Source: Mangrovibacter yixingensis
GTDB lineage: Bacteria > Pseudomonadota > Gammaproteobacteria > Enterobacterales > Enterobacteriaceae
Reading direction: 5' to 3'
DNA: 64,000 nt
Assembly: GCF_020523985.1 (NCBI RefSeq)
Contig: NZ_JAIVKM010000007.1
Span: 177,646-241,645, forward strand
Made by a program: the position numbers and the translations under genes. Below the pieces are notes generated by a model that worked only from the letters and a program-made list of their open reading frames with translations, had not been told where the DNA came from and searched no databases. Positions 27,944 to 36,409 of this stretch are shown in pieces; position 1 is the first letter of the stretch; the number at the start of each line of letters is the position of its first letter.

Positions 27944-28336
27944 TTATTTGCCTATGACGGCGAATAAGATATCCAGACGTACCGGGTTTTCTTCGCGTGC
28001 GCTGGTTGCTGGTCGGGTCATTTGGGCAACGCTATCCATAATACCGGAAGCCAGGGAGTTGCCCCGGCTGCTGTGCACGGGTGTTACCGGTGCAGCCTGG
28101 AGTTCGGCCAGTTTATGTTTTGCTTTGCTGACAGGCGCTGCGTTATTCAAATTAGTACTCTCCAGACGGTTGATAGATTTAACATTATCAGGCGCTGTGC
28201 TATGAGTGACCGGAGTGGATTCATGAGTTACGGTTACATCTTCTTCTGTGTCATCGGTCTGGACATCATCCATTTGCTGGAAGGCAACGCCGGACATTTG
28301 CAGCTTTGCTGTCAAAGAACTGAGATCGTCATACAT
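27944..28336 (-). CDS. Small BcsO/BcsP-like cellulose accessory protein
   Basis: A 130-aa soluble, low-complexity protein. The N-terminus (MYDDLSSLTAKLQMSG) and the C-terminus (RLDILFAVIGK) are short conserved-looking ends around a Pro/Ala/Thr/Asn-rich middle. That design fits the BcsO/BcsP class of type I bcs operons, which are small proteins of poorly known function at the front of the operon. I infer the assignment from architecture and position, since the sequence is too degenerate to align by eye. The start codon has no strong ribosome site. It is probably the first gene of the leftward bcs operon. Confidence 0.6.
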   Translation of the reverse strand: MYDDLSSLTAKLQMSGVAFQQMDDVQTDDTEEDVTVTHESTPVTHSTAPDNVKSINRLESTNLNNAAPVSKAKHKLAELQAAPVTPVHSSRGNSLASGIMDSVAQMTRPATSAREENPVRLDILFAVIGK

Positions 28337-28892
28337 AATCGTGTCTGGCCCTAATATAAAGAACGTTGTGTGGTTTTCGTCTTCTTTCTTACCCGCCTGT
28401 GTACTGCGAGCGGTAGCATTACCTTTTCATTATTTATTCAATAAAAAAGTAATGAAATTTGTTCATATCCGACGAATTGAGAATTTCCTTATATACTGTG
28501 TGTGAGGCAGGTACAGGTCAAGTGAGTGTATCGATAAATCAAAAATGATTTATTTGATCTGTCTATGAATAATTAAAACTTTCTCTATGAATACTGGGAG
28601 GAGTTGCCCGCCAGGCCTCATGTGGCACTGGCAAAGACAAAAAAGTTATTACGAGGAAGACTATAAATAAGAGTAGTTGATAGATAATAAATAACAAAAA
28701 AATTCATACTTCGTTCACAATCCATAGAGAGTTATCGGCAGGCATGAGTATCTCTTTATCAATAAATAAAAATGGATATATTGATACAATCTATAAGTAA
28801 TGATCTTTACCAATATAATGTTGTTGGGATATTGAACAACCGATCGCTTTCTATTAGCATGAAGCCGATCTTTTCATCTAAGAAAAATAAAT
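28337..28892. promoter_or_regulatory. Divergent regulatory region between the bcs operon and the PAS-GGDEF-EAL gene
   Basis: A 556-base AT-rich gap between two divergent cellulose-control units. It contains two perfect inverted repeats: ATAAATCA-AAAA-TGATTTAT (28534-28553) and TATCAATA / TATTGATA (28757-28764 and 28779-28786). These are candidate operators. No gene is supported. Specific regulators cannot be named from sequence. Confidence 0.5.
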
Positions 28893-30545
28893 ATGCATTC
28901 TGATAATGAGGTTTTCGGCTCTCAGAATATGCTTGCTGCGTTAGAGCATGTTCATGATGCTGTTGTGCTATTAGACAGTTCGCAAACAGTTATTTTCTTC
29001 AATCGTGCAGCAGAGAAGCTTTGGGGCTACCCTGGCGTTACCGTATTTGGCCGCCGGGCGGCAGAGATCCCGTTATTTTATACACCAGAACAAACAACGG
29101 AATCTCAGCAGACAACACAGTTGACGGTGATTACTGCAACGGGTGAGGAAAATGCGTTAAGTGCAACGATAAGTTATGCAGGTGGGTCAGGGAATGAAGC
29201 GCCGTGCATGATAGTTGTGCATGTCGACCAGGAAAAAATCACTCAGCTTTCTAATTTCGATCATCTGACCGGTCTGCCAAAACGCCGCGCACTGCATCAG
29301 TATATTGATACCCTGATTGCCGGAGATGAACACGCGCGTGCAGCGCTGTTTTTCCTCGATTTGGATCATTTTAAGGATGTAAATGACGCGCTTGGCTATG
29401 CGGCTGGCGACCAGGTGCTGGCTGAAATTGCCCGCCGCCTGAGTACTGAGTTTTCACGCCAGGCATTTGTCAGCCACGCCGACAGCGACTCCTTTGTGAT
29501 GGTTATGCCGGATTGCGATGTTGCCAGAGCAACTGCGGTTGCGCAGAAAATCCAGGCATTGTTCCGCATTCCATTTAATGTGGCCGATATGGCTCTTAAC
29601 GTTACCGTCAGTACCGGTGTGAGCCTGTACCCTGAACATGGCGTCGAGCGGGATATGCTGCTCAAACAGGCTAACCATGCATCTCACCAGGCTAAAGCGG
29701 CGGCTTCCGGCGGCTATATGTTCTTCCACAGTGAAATGAACCAGGTGGACCAGGAGCGGCTGAAACTGGCTGCGGCACTGAAACTGGCGATTGCCGGTAA
29801 TCATCTGCACCTGCATTACCAGCCACAAGTGTGGCTGAAAAATGGTGAGCTTTATGGCGTGGAAGCGCTGGCCCGCTGGACCGACCCTGTGTTGGGCGAT
29901 ATTCCCCCAGGAAAATTTATCGCGCTGGCAGAAGAGACGGGCGAAATTGAAGCGATTGGCCGCTGGACACTCCATGAAGCTTGCCGCCAGATGGCGGAGT
30001 GGCGTAATAACAAAATCATGGTGCCTGTGGTGTCTGTGAATTTGTCGCCAATTAACTTTTATAACAGCAGCCTGCCGCAATACATTGGCTACCTGTTGCG
30101 CCAGTTCCGTATTCCACCAGATTGCCTGACCATTGAAATCACCGAGGGGGTGATGATGGACAAGCGCCCGGAAACCATGGAAGTGATTTGCGCGGTTCGC
30201 GAGCTGGGTGTGGGCCTGTCGATGGACGACTTTGGTACCGGCTTCTCTTGCCTGTCTCGCCTGGCGCACTTGCCAATGACGGAACTGAAAATCGACCAAA
30301 GTTTTATGCGTGATTTAAATGATGGCAGCAAAATGAAAGCCATTGCCACGACAGTAGTTAAAATCGGCCAGAGCCTGCAACAAACGGTGGTAGCGGAAGG
30401 GGTGGAAACTGAGCAGCAGCGCAGCCAGTTGTGTGAGCTGCAATGCGATATCGCTCAGGGGTATTTATATTCCCGCCCACTTAATGCATCTGCCCTTGCT
30501 GTCTGGTTGATGAGCAGCCAGCCGCGGATTGAAGTGGTGGTGTAA
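28893..30545 (+). CDS. PAS-GGDEF(degenerate)-EAL c-di-GMP phosphodiesterase
   Basis: A 550-aa soluble protein with an N-terminal PAS domain (residues ~10-115), a GGDEF domain (~120-280) and an EAL domain (~290-540). The GGDEF signature is replaced by DSDSF (197-201), so cyclase activity should be lost. The EAL domain looks catalytically complete: EAL at 324-326, Asn383, Glu417, the DD pair at 445-446, Lys466, Glu502 and QGY at 522. The protein should therefore hydrolyse c-di-GMP, with the degenerate domain possibly sensing GTP. It is divergent from the bcs operon and is likely its negative counterpart to the PAS-GGDEF cyclase in the cluster. Confidence 0.9.
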   Translation: MHSDNEVFGSQNMLAALEHVHDAVVLLDSSQTVIFFNRAAEKLWGYPGVTVFGRRAAEIPLFYTPEQTTESQQTTQLTVITATGEENALSATISYAGGSGNEAPCMIVVHVDQEKITQLSNFDHLTGLPKRRALHQYIDTLIAGDEHARAALFFLDLDHFKDVNDALGYAAGDQVLAEIARRLSTEFSRQAFVSHADSDSFVMVMPDCDVARATAVAQKIQALFRIPFNVADMALNVTVSTGVSLYPEHGVERDMLLKQANHASHQAKAAASGGYMFFHSEMNQVDQERLKLAAALKLAIAGNHLHLHYQPQVWLKNGELYGVEALARWTDPVLGDIPPGKFIALAEETGEIEAIGRWTLHEACRQMAEWRNNKIMVPVVSVNLSPINFYNSSLPQYIGYLLRQFRIPPDCLTIEITEGVMMDKRPETMEVICAVRELGVGLSMDDFGTGFSCLSRLAHLPMTELKIDQSFMRDLNDGSKMKAIATTVVKIGQSLQQTVVAEGVETEQQRSQLCELQCDIAQGYLYSRPLNASALAVWLMSSQPRIEVVV

Positions 30546-30608
30546 CTGGAATAAGTTTTTTAGCGGTCACATTTAACAGGGGGCGTGATGCTCCCTGTGG
30601 TGCAGAAT

Positions 30609-30788
30609 AACGGGCCTTCAGCCCGTTTGAGTCTGTTGACAAACCTCATGTCCGCACAAAATGAGAGGATGTCACCCAATAAAAAACCAGGAAAATCAAT
30701 TCATTGATTTTCGGCTGCTCACCAAAAAGAAGGAAAAACCACGCTTTTCCCTTCTTTTTCATCAATCTGAACGGGCTTTCAGCCCGCT
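30609..30788. repeat. Cluster of palindromes bracketed by two related hairpins
   Basis: Near-identical hairpins AACGGGC-CTTCA-GCCCGTT (30609-30627) and AACGGGC-TTTCA-GCCCGCT (30770-30788) bracket ~140 bases. Inside are a perfect 10-bp palindrome GAAAATCAAT-TC-ATTGATTTTC (30691-30712) and a long A/T-rich hairpin at 30724-30759 (AAAAAGAAGG ... CTTCTTTTT) that should act as a terminator on both strands. The whole may be a small MITE-like or REP-like element. It lies between convergent genes. Confidence 0.5.
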
Positions 30789-30822
30789 TATTAATATGCC
30801 CTTCTCTGGATGGAAACAGGAT

Positions 30823-31131
30823 TTAGTTATACTCCACTGTCACTAAATACACATTTTCTGCGGCCTGCTGGTAAGAAATCGCCTTCACCAGTGGCGACAG
30901 CGTGGGCCGCCATGTTTGATCATGCATGGAAAAAGTTTGCTGAACTTTGTGGGTGTTATCTGCACAACGCAGGTTTACGGATCTTTCTACAGATGAGTTT
31001 TCGAGATTGCATGACGGGTTCACGATACTTCCGCGAAACGTGATGGTTCCGCCCTGGGGTTGTGAGGCAAGTAAACAAGGGGAAAACAGAAGTGCTGAGC
31101 TCAGCACCACAGGTATTATGCGTTTCATCAT
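30823..31131 (-). CDS. Small exported fimbrial-like protein
   Basis: A 102-aa protein with a signal peptide (residues 1-23, ending CLLAS). The mature start GGTITFRGSIVNPSCNLENS closely resembles the N-terminal strand and first disulfide Cys of type 1 pilins, but the domain is shorter (~79 vs ~150 residues), with one more Cys (LRCADN). There is no chaperone, usher or other pilin gene nearby. It is probably an orphan pilin-fold protein; function unknown. The ATG at 31131 or the one next to it at 31128 can both serve. Confidence 0.65.
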   Translation of the reverse strand: MMKRIIPVVLSSALLFSPCLLASQPQGGTITFRGSIVNPSCNLENSSVERSVNLRCADNTHKVQQTFSMHDQTWRPTLSPLVKAISYQQAAENVYLVTVEYN

Positions 31132-31297
31132 GGATACCTCGGTTAGCGACGCATGGCGTCAGTCACTTTGAGTGTATGCAGTGGGTGAAAAGCTGTTGCG
31201 AAGAATAAAGGTTTTTTTGTGGGCTATTTCTGCATTTTTGGCTGTGCAGTATTAACAAAAAGACCACGCCAGCGGTGGGGCCAGCGTGTGGGAAAAA

Positions 31298-31423
31298 TTA
31301 GCTAATTAGCTTTAACCCCAGTGCAATAAGTAAAAAAACAACCATAGCCCAAAGCATATGCTTGCCTGAGCGGTAAACCGGATTATTATCGGTCGTTTTT
31401 TCCTGCGTGTTGTTTATGCTCAT
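31298..31423 (-). CDS. Small membrane protein, 41 aa
   Basis: The 41-residue reading starts MSINNTQEK and ends in one strong membrane helix (MLWAMVVFLLIALGLKLIS) after a polar N-terminal half. An upstream ATG at 31486 would give 62 aa, but the added part is less protein-like. The ribosome site is weak. It resembles the one-helix small proteins common in enterobacteria; I cannot name it. Confidence 0.45.
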   Translation of the reverse strand: MSINNTQEKTTDNNPVYRSGKHMLWAMVVFLLIALGLKLIS

Positions 31424-31486
31424 ATTTATTATCGACAGTAGTGGTAATCTTTCGCCAGTCAATAAAAACGGCGAAGCTATGTGCAC

Positions 31487-31975
31487 AGAACCAACCGTGT
31501 ATATCCCAGTGTAAAAAAATAAAATGTAGTCAAACGAAGGAATAACCTCGTTTTATTCGCATCCTTTGCGTGTAACCCACGATTTCTGTGGCCGTGAGAG
31601 CCTTGTTTTCCTGGGTTACAGGTATAAACAAGCCTACTCTAAACAAGCTGCATGACGAACGAGTGACAAAATAATGACGACTCAGAAATACTGAGTATTA
31701 AATTCATTGCGAATGCAAAATTAATATACATGAAAAAAATGAAAATAAAATGTCTATAAAAGAAGATGTTGAATAAATAGTGGCTATCTATAACTGGTAT
31801 TTGCTTAAGAGAAACTATCAATAAATATCGGCGTAATTTATTTATTATTAATATGCGTTTCAGTATGGCTAATGACTGGCATGGTCATTCAGTGAATGAA
31901 AGCCCTGGTTCATAGGAGGATGCACTAAAGCACGTTATGATGGGGTGATTACCGGAATCCGCCAGAGGAAACAAA
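31487..31975. other. 489-base intergenic region upstream of yaiI
   Basis: AT-rich. It contains an inverted repeat TGTAACCCA (31571-31579) / TGGGTTACA (31612-31620) with a 32-base interior that could fold into a structured RNA. The AGAGGAAAC ribosome site of yaiI is at its right end. No coding gene is supported. Confidence 0.4.
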
Positions 31976-32428
31976 ATGTCGGCTATATGGGTGGATGCAG
32001 ATGCGTGTCCCAATGTGATTAAAGAAGTGCTGTTTCGTGCCGCAGAGCGAGCGCAGGTTCCCTTAACTCTGGTGGCAAACCAGATGTTGCGGGTTCCCCC
32101 TTCACGGTTTATTCGCACCATGCGGGTCGCCAGTGGTTTTGATGTGGCAGATAACGAGATTGTGCGCCTGGTCGAGGATGGTGACCTGGTGATTACCAGC
32201 GATATTCCCCTGGCCGCAGAGGTTTTGGCGAAAAACGCCTGGGTGGTAACTCCGCGCGGCGAACGTTACACCGAAGAGACGATTCGTGAACGCCTTACAA
32301 TACGTGATTTTATGGATACATTGCGTGCCAGCGGTATTCAAACAGGTGGCCCGGCGGCACTGAACCAGAAAGACCGGCAGCAGTTTGCCAGTGAACTTGA
32401 ACGCTGGTTGCGGGAAAGAGCACGTTGA
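31976..32428 (+). CDS. yaiI: UPF0178 family protein YaiI
   Basis: A 150-aa member of the YaiI/YqxD (UPF0178) family with a PIN-like nuclease fold. Acidic residues in [10 protein letters not shown] at the N-terminus and [14 protein letters not shown] near the middle match the PIN-type metal centre. The [22 protein letters not shown] and [22 protein letters not shown] segments are family hallmarks. E. coli YaiI is 152 aa. The cellular function is not established. A good AGAGGAAACAAA site precedes the ATG. Confidence 0.93.
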   Translation: MSAIWVDADACPNVIKEVLFRAAERAQVPLTLVANQMLRVPPSRFIRTMRVASGFDVADNEIVRLVEDGDLVITSDIPLAAEVLAKNAWVVTPRGERYTEETIRERLTIRDFMDTLRASGIQTGGPAALNQKDRQQFASELERWLRERAR

Positions 32429-32483
32429 TGGGTGGGGAAAGACGGTAAGCGTAGAGCTAACCAAAAGCGACTGGCGGGAAACA

Positions 32484-32515
32484 GGGCGGGCAGCAGGGTG
32501 GCCCCTGCCGCGCCC
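32484..32515. terminator. GC-rich hairpin between yaiI and the DUF1471 gene
   Basis: GGGCG-GGCAG ... CTGCC-G-CGCCC imperfect stem between two convergent gene ends. It has no clear U-tract but is placed as a shared terminator. Confidence 0.5.
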
Positions 32516-32523
32516 GGAATAAC

Positions 32524-32733
32524 TTATTTGCTCAGTTCTGCAGTCATATGAACCTGGTTACCGGCATAGGCTTCGGTGATGTGGTAATCAGCACCAGCCT
32601 GTTTTGCCTGAGCGGCGATTTGTGCTTCTGCGCCATCTAAAGTGGATGCTGTTGCACTTACGGTTTGTGCGAAAGCACCGAAAGACATAACAGAAAGAGC
32701 GGCAACTGCAACGAAAGTTTTGATAGATTTCAT
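32524..32733 (-). CDS. Small periplasmic DUF1471 (YdgH/BhsA/McbA family) protein
   Basis: A 69-aa protein with a signal peptide (residues 1-22, cleaved at AFA-QTVSA). The mature 47 residues are one DUF1471 domain: TLDGAEAQIAAQAKQAGADYHITEAYAGNQVHMTAELSK, with the typical Ala-rich helix followed by YHIT...AxAEL strands. E. coli relatives (BhsA, McbA, YhcN) respond to stress and affect biofilm. The ribosome site is GGAATACGACC just before the ATG. Stand-alone gene. Confidence 0.85.
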   Translation of the reverse strand: MKSIKTFVAVAALSVMSFGAFAQTVSATASTLDGAEAQIAAQAKQAGADYHITEAYAGNQVHMTAELSK

Positions 32734-32944
32734 GGTCGTATTCCTTAATGATTTGTTTGTTAGTAAGGCGTGTTGCCTTGATGTGATAAATCATAGACCC
32801 GTCATGCATTGATAAAAAGCTGAACAATTTGTTCATCTCTTTCTAATATTTTGAATGATAATGTGGCGGCGCTAAAAATAAGCACACTGCTATGCTGTGT
32901 GTGCCGGGAACAGTACCCTTGTGCCCTTTCCCTGAGAGGTTTTC

Positions 32945-33706
32945 ATGAAAAAAATAACAGGCATCGCTGCCTGCCTGGTGTTATTCAGTGCAATGCAGGC
33001 GCAGGCCGATGAACCCTTACCCCCGGCGGTGGCGCATATTGCCAGCCAGGGCATTACGATTATCAAGAAAATCAAAGGGCCTGGCGGTATGCAAGGCTGG
33101 CTGGGGCAATATCAGGGCGTGGGCGTCACCATTTATCTGACACCTGACGGCAAGCATGCAATTTCCGGGTATCTGTATGACGAAAATGGCAAAAACCTGA
33201 GTGAGGAATTATTTAAGCAGGAACTGTATATTCCCCAGGGCCGCGCACTGTGGAAGAAAATGGTACAAGGCCCGGTTATTAAATCTGGCCGGGATGATGC
33301 GCCACGCAAACTGGTGGTGTTCGCCGACCCATTCTGCCCTTATTGCATGCGCTTTCATGCCGCAGCACAACCCTGGGTGGATGCCGGGAAAGTACAGATT
33401 TATACCCGCCTGGTGGCGGTACTTAACCCGCAAAGTGGGCGCTATGCCGCGGCTATTCTTAATGCATCTGACCCGGCAAAAGCCTGGGATAGCTGGGAAC
33501 AATCCGGTGGGAAAAAACCGCCTGCACTGGTAGAAAAGACGCCGCACAGTACCGTACAGGAATTGCAGCTTAACCAGCAATTGATGGATGAAGCAGGCGC
33601 GAACGCAACACCCGCTATTTATTACCTCAACCAGGATAACGTATTACAACAAGTGGTGGGGATGCCGGATGACCAACAAATGGCGGCAATGTTTGGACCG
33701 AAGTAA
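32945..33706 (+). CDS. dsbG: Thiol:disulfide interchange protein DsbG
   Basis: A 253-aa periplasmic thiol-disulfide protein. A signal peptide covers residues 1-21 (MQAQA cleavage). An N-terminal dimerisation domain (GLQGWLGQY-like, residues 22-80) is followed by a linker helix and a thioredoxin domain with the CPYC active site at 131-134 and a cis-Pro region NATPAIYYL. DsbG isomerises disulfides and protects single cysteines from sulfenylation. CPYC and the SGGK, ATPAIYYLNQDN and GMPDDQ segments distinguish it from DsbC (CGYC). Good AGAGG site before the ATG. Confidence 0.93.
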   Translation: MKKITGIAACLVLFSAMQAQADEPLPPAVAHIASQGITIIKKIKGPGGMQGWLGQYQGVGVTIYLTPDGKHAISGYLYDENGKNLSEELFKQELYIPQGRALWKKMVQGPVIKSGRDDAPRKLVVFADPFCPYCMRFHAAAQPWVDAGKVQIYTRLVAVLNPQSGRYAAAILNASDPAKAWDSWEQSGGKKPPALVEKTPHSTVQELQLNQQLMDEAGANATPAIYYLNQDNVLQQVVGMPDDQQMAAMFGPK

Positions 33707-33713
33707 CCAGGCT

Positions 33714-33746
33714 GGCAAGCTACACCCAGGAGTGGGGTAGCTTGCC
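33714..33746. terminator. Bidirectional hairpin between dsbG and the enolase gene
   Basis: Perfect 10-bp stem GGCAAGCTAC / GTAGCTTGCC with an inner CCC/GGG extension, placed between two convergent genes. No pronounced U-tract follows on either side. Confidence 0.6.
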
Positions 33747-33757
33747 GGTTATGCTAA

Positions 33758-35050
33758 TCAGGCACCGTGGCGCACAAAGGCTTTCGGCCCGGCAAACTGT
33801 GCAGCCTCACCCAGCATTTGCTCAATACGCATCAACTGGTTGTATTTTTCCACACGTTCACCACGGCACGGAGCACCTGTTTTCAGGTGGCCGGCACGCA
33901 GCGCCACAGTCATATCAGCAATAAAGCTGTCGGCAGTTTCCCCGCTACGGTGGGAGATGAATGTCCCCCAACCATGTTGCTGGCAAAGTGCAACAGCATC
34001 AAAGGTTTCACTGAGCGAACCAATTTGGTTGAGCTTAATCAGTGCGGCATTCGCCACATTTTCTTCTATACCGCGCTGAATGTATTTCACGTTGGTGACG
34101 AACAGGTCATCGCCCACCAGTTCTATCTGTTTGCCAAGGCGGGCGTTCAGGTGTTGCCAGCCGCTCCAGTCATCTTCAGCCAGGCCATCTTCCAGTAATA
34201 CAATGGGGAACTGCCCCAGCAATTCAGCGTAGTAATCTGTCATTTCTGCGGCGGTAAGCGCACTGTGTTCAGTACGCAGGTGATATTTCCCATCGGCATA
34301 AAATTCGCTGGATGCCGGATCCATACAAATACTGATATCTTCACCGGGGCGATAGCCCGCTTTTTCGATTGCCTGCACAATCAGTTCCAGTGGCTGACGG
34401 TTCGAAGAAACGGCTGGTGCAAACCCACCTTCATCACCCACCGCGGCAGACAGGTTGTTATCCAGCAATATTTGGCGCAGAGCCTGGTAAACTTCGCTCC
34501 CCTGGCGCACGGCCTCGGTAAGACTTGGTGCGCCAAGAGGCGCAATCATAAACTCCTGGAAATCTGCCCCCTGGTTACGGGCATGCACCCCGCCATTAAT
34601 GATATTCATGCAAGGCACTGGCAACAGATTGGCACGGGCACCCCCCAGGTAGCGGAACAATGGCTGGCGGGTGGAAAGTGCGCCCAGGCGGGCAACGGCC
34701 AGGGAAACCCCTAAAATCGCATTCGCACCCAGTTTGCTTTTATTGTCGCTGCCATCCAGTGCCAGCAAGGTGTTATCCACCAGGCGTTGATCGCAAACCT
34801 GCAGGCCAGCCAGGGCTGCATTGATTTCGTTATTCACGGAAGCCACGGCACCCAACACGCCTTTGCCGTTGTAACGGGTTTTATCGCCATCGCGGCGTTC
34901 AATGGCTTCCCTGGAGCCGGTGCTGGCTCCGGAAGGTACGGAAGCGCGTGCCATCAGGCCTTCGCTGCTGAATGCCTCAACTTCCACTGTTGGGTTACCC
35001 CGTGAGTCGAGAATTTCACGTGCGATAACTTTCTCAATTGTTGTACTCAT
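33758..35050 (-). CDS. Enolase paralogue (phosphopyruvate hydratase)
   Basis: A 430-aa enolase converting 2-phosphoglycerate and phosphoenolpyruvate. Catalytic and metal residues appear intact: GASTG loop, the metal Asp in CMDPASSEFY, Glu in LLEDGLAEDDW, Asp in VGDDLFVTN, Lys in ALIKLNQIGSL, the SHRSGET loop and LKTGAPCRGERVEKYNQL. The last motif and the middle differ from the housekeeping enterobacterial Eno (which has IKTGSMSRSDR), and the gene is not next to pyrG, so this is probably a second enolase. It is the third gene of an operon with ppaC and a universal stress gene. Confidence 0.9.
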   Translation of the reverse strand: MSTTIEKVIAREILDSRGNPTVEVEAFSSEGLMARASVPSGASTGSREAIERRDGDKTRYNGKGVLGAVASVNNEINAALAGLQVCDQRLVDNTLLALDGSDNKSKLGANAILGVSLAVARLGALSTRQPLFRYLGGARANLLPVPCMNIINGGVHARNQGADFQEFMIAPLGAPSLTEAVRQGSEVYQALRQILLDNNLSAAVGDEGGFAPAVSSNRQPLELIVQAIEKAGYRPGEDISICMDPASSEFYADGKYHLRTEHSALTAAEMTDYYAELLGQFPIVLLEDGLAEDDWSGWQHLNARLGKQIELVGDDLFVTNVKYIQRGIEENVANAALIKLNQIGSLSETFDAVALCQQHGWGTFISHRSGETADSFIADMTVALRAGHLKTGAPCRGERVEKYNQLMRIEQMLGEAAQFAGPKAFVRHGA

Positions 35051-35075
35051 AATCTTTCCTCGTAGTCAGTTTGAC

Positions 35076-35504
35076 TTACAGATGCCGGATAAGAACGTCG
35101 ACATTTAGTTGGTTGATATAGGTCATTGAGTGGGATGTCAGCAGCCCTAAAAAACGATTACGGTGCCCGGCAATAACCAGGTCCGCACCCTGCCGGGAGA
35201 GGCAAGCCTGCAAATCTTTTATGCCCAGCGTCACCAGTTCACAGGTGTCTATATCTACTGCCGCTGTGTTATCGAGTTCACTGAATATTTCGCTGAACAT
35301 GGCTTTCGCGCCGATAACCTCCTGTGAAACTGTGTCGTCCATCATGCTGTCGGAGACAAAATTCAGCTCACGGTAGTCATCGCTCAGGTGAGCAACCGTC
35401 ACTTTTAGTTGCCATTCACTGGCCAGTACCAGTGCATGGTTCAGCAGCGGTATTCCATCTTCTTTGCCATGGATCAGTACCACTACGTGGTTATATCCAG
35501 TCAT
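35076..35504 (-). CDS. Universal stress protein (UspA family)
   Basis: A 142-aa Usp-fold protein. HVVVLIHGKEDGIPLLNHALVLASEWQLKVTVAHLSDDY gives the first strand and helix, and DLVIAGHRNRFLGLLTSHSMTYINQLNVDVLI carries the GxRx9G(S/T) type of nucleotide loop near the C-terminus. It overlaps the pyrophosphatase stop by 4 bases and precedes the enolase gene by 25 bases, so the three genes are one transcript. Role inferred: stress survival linked to central metabolism. Confidence 0.82.
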   Translation of the reverse strand: MTGYNHVVVLIHGKEDGIPLLNHALVLASEWQLKVTVAHLSDDYRELNFVSDSMMDDTVSQEVIGAKAMFSEIFSELDNTAAVDIDTCELVTLGIKDLQACLSRQGADLVIAGHRNRFLGLLTSHSMTYINQLNVDVLIRHL

Positions 35505-36409
35505 AGTTTTCCTCCAGATAGCGTGAGTTGATTTTCCAGCCAGGGAAGCAGTTGTTTTTTCCTGCTAAGCATGCCTGGAATGGTGCAAGGTTTCGCGCCA
35601 GGTAAGGCGGAGCCTACAAAGTGGAGGCAGGATGCTGGCTGGCTGATATCGGTAAGCATCAGTACCACCAGGTCGGCATGCTGGCTTGATTGCAGACGGG
35701 CCATTTCGGCCCGAAGAGCGGGTAGCAACGGGGTAGCCTGGTCGATATCCGCCAGCTCCAGTTGGGCAACCCAGACTTGGGTGCTTGAGAAGTCAAAGCG
35801 CTTAAGGTCTTTGCGTAACAGTGTTTCTGCGTCCAGCCCCGCAATATCGGTTTTGGCCCGCAGCAATTCTTTGGCAAATTGCTGTGTGTCCACACCGGCG
35901 CGCAGGTTAAGCACCTCTGCCGCATTGCGGTCATCCTGGGTGGTGGTTGGCGAGCGTAACGCCACGGTATCGCTGAAAATCGCACCCAACAAGAGTGTGC
36001 ATTCTGCGGAGGTTAACGCCTGGCGCTGCTCAGGCAACATTATCTGCCACAACACAGTAGCAGTGCTGCCTACGGGTTTAATCCACACTTCCGGGGGAAG
36101 CGATGTCACCAGCCCACCCAGGCGGTGGTGGTCAACAATTCCGATGATATTGCTGCCGCTCAACGTTTCTGGGCCTTGTGCCAACTCTGTGAAATCCACC
36201 AACCAGACAGCCTGATTTTCCAGTGAAATATCAAGCAATGGCGGCGGCTCCAGCCCAGCCCGGTCGAAAATAAACTGTGTTTCGCGGTTCAGTGCCCCGG
36301 CGCGCCAGGCCTGGGCTTTACGCCCTTGCCGTGCCAGCCATTTGGCGGTCACCCACGCGCTGCATATGGCATCGCTATCGGGATTAAGGTGGCCAACAAC
36401 CTGTATCAT
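35501..36409 (-). CDS. ppaC: Manganese-dependent inorganic pyrophosphatase (family II)
   Basis: A 302-aa DHH-family pyrophosphatase. The N-terminal metal motif is GHLNPDSDAI (His7, Asp11, Asp13); IVDHHRLGG is the DHH motif; GAIFSDTVALRSPTT holds a further metal Asp; and the C-terminal DHHA2 domain ends with the substrate-binding SRKKQLLPWL. All hallmarks of Mn/Co-PPases (PpaC) are present. Such enzymes are mainly found in Gram-positive bacteria and a few enterobacteria and act in addition to the housekeeping Mg-PPase. First gene of the ppaC-usp-eno operon. Confidence 0.9.
   Translation of the reverse strand: MIQVVGHLNPDSDAICSAWVTAKWLARQGRKAQAWRAGALNRETQFIFDRAGLEPPPLLDISLENQAVWLVDFTELAQGPETLSGSNIIGIVDHHRLGGLVTSLPPEVWIKPVGSTATVLWQIMLPEQRQALTSAECTLLLGAIFSDTVALRSPTTTQDDRNAAEVLNLRAGVDTQQFAKELLRAKTDIAGLDAETLLRKDLKRFDFSSTQVWVAQLELADIDQATPLLPALRAEMARLQSSQHADLVVLMLTDISQPASCLHFVGSALPGAKPCTIPGMLSRKKQLLPWLENQLTLSGGKL

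Noticed and set aside
29454..30299. 281-codon open frame antisense to the PAS-GGDEF-EAL gene
   Set aside because: It is rich in His, Gln and Arg as expected for the complement of coding sequence. The sense frame has complete PAS, GGDEF-like and EAL domains.
31639..31821. 60-codon hydrophobic open frame on the minus strand before yaiI
   Set aside because: Phe/Ile/Asn-rich translation of AT-rich DNA, no ribosome site.
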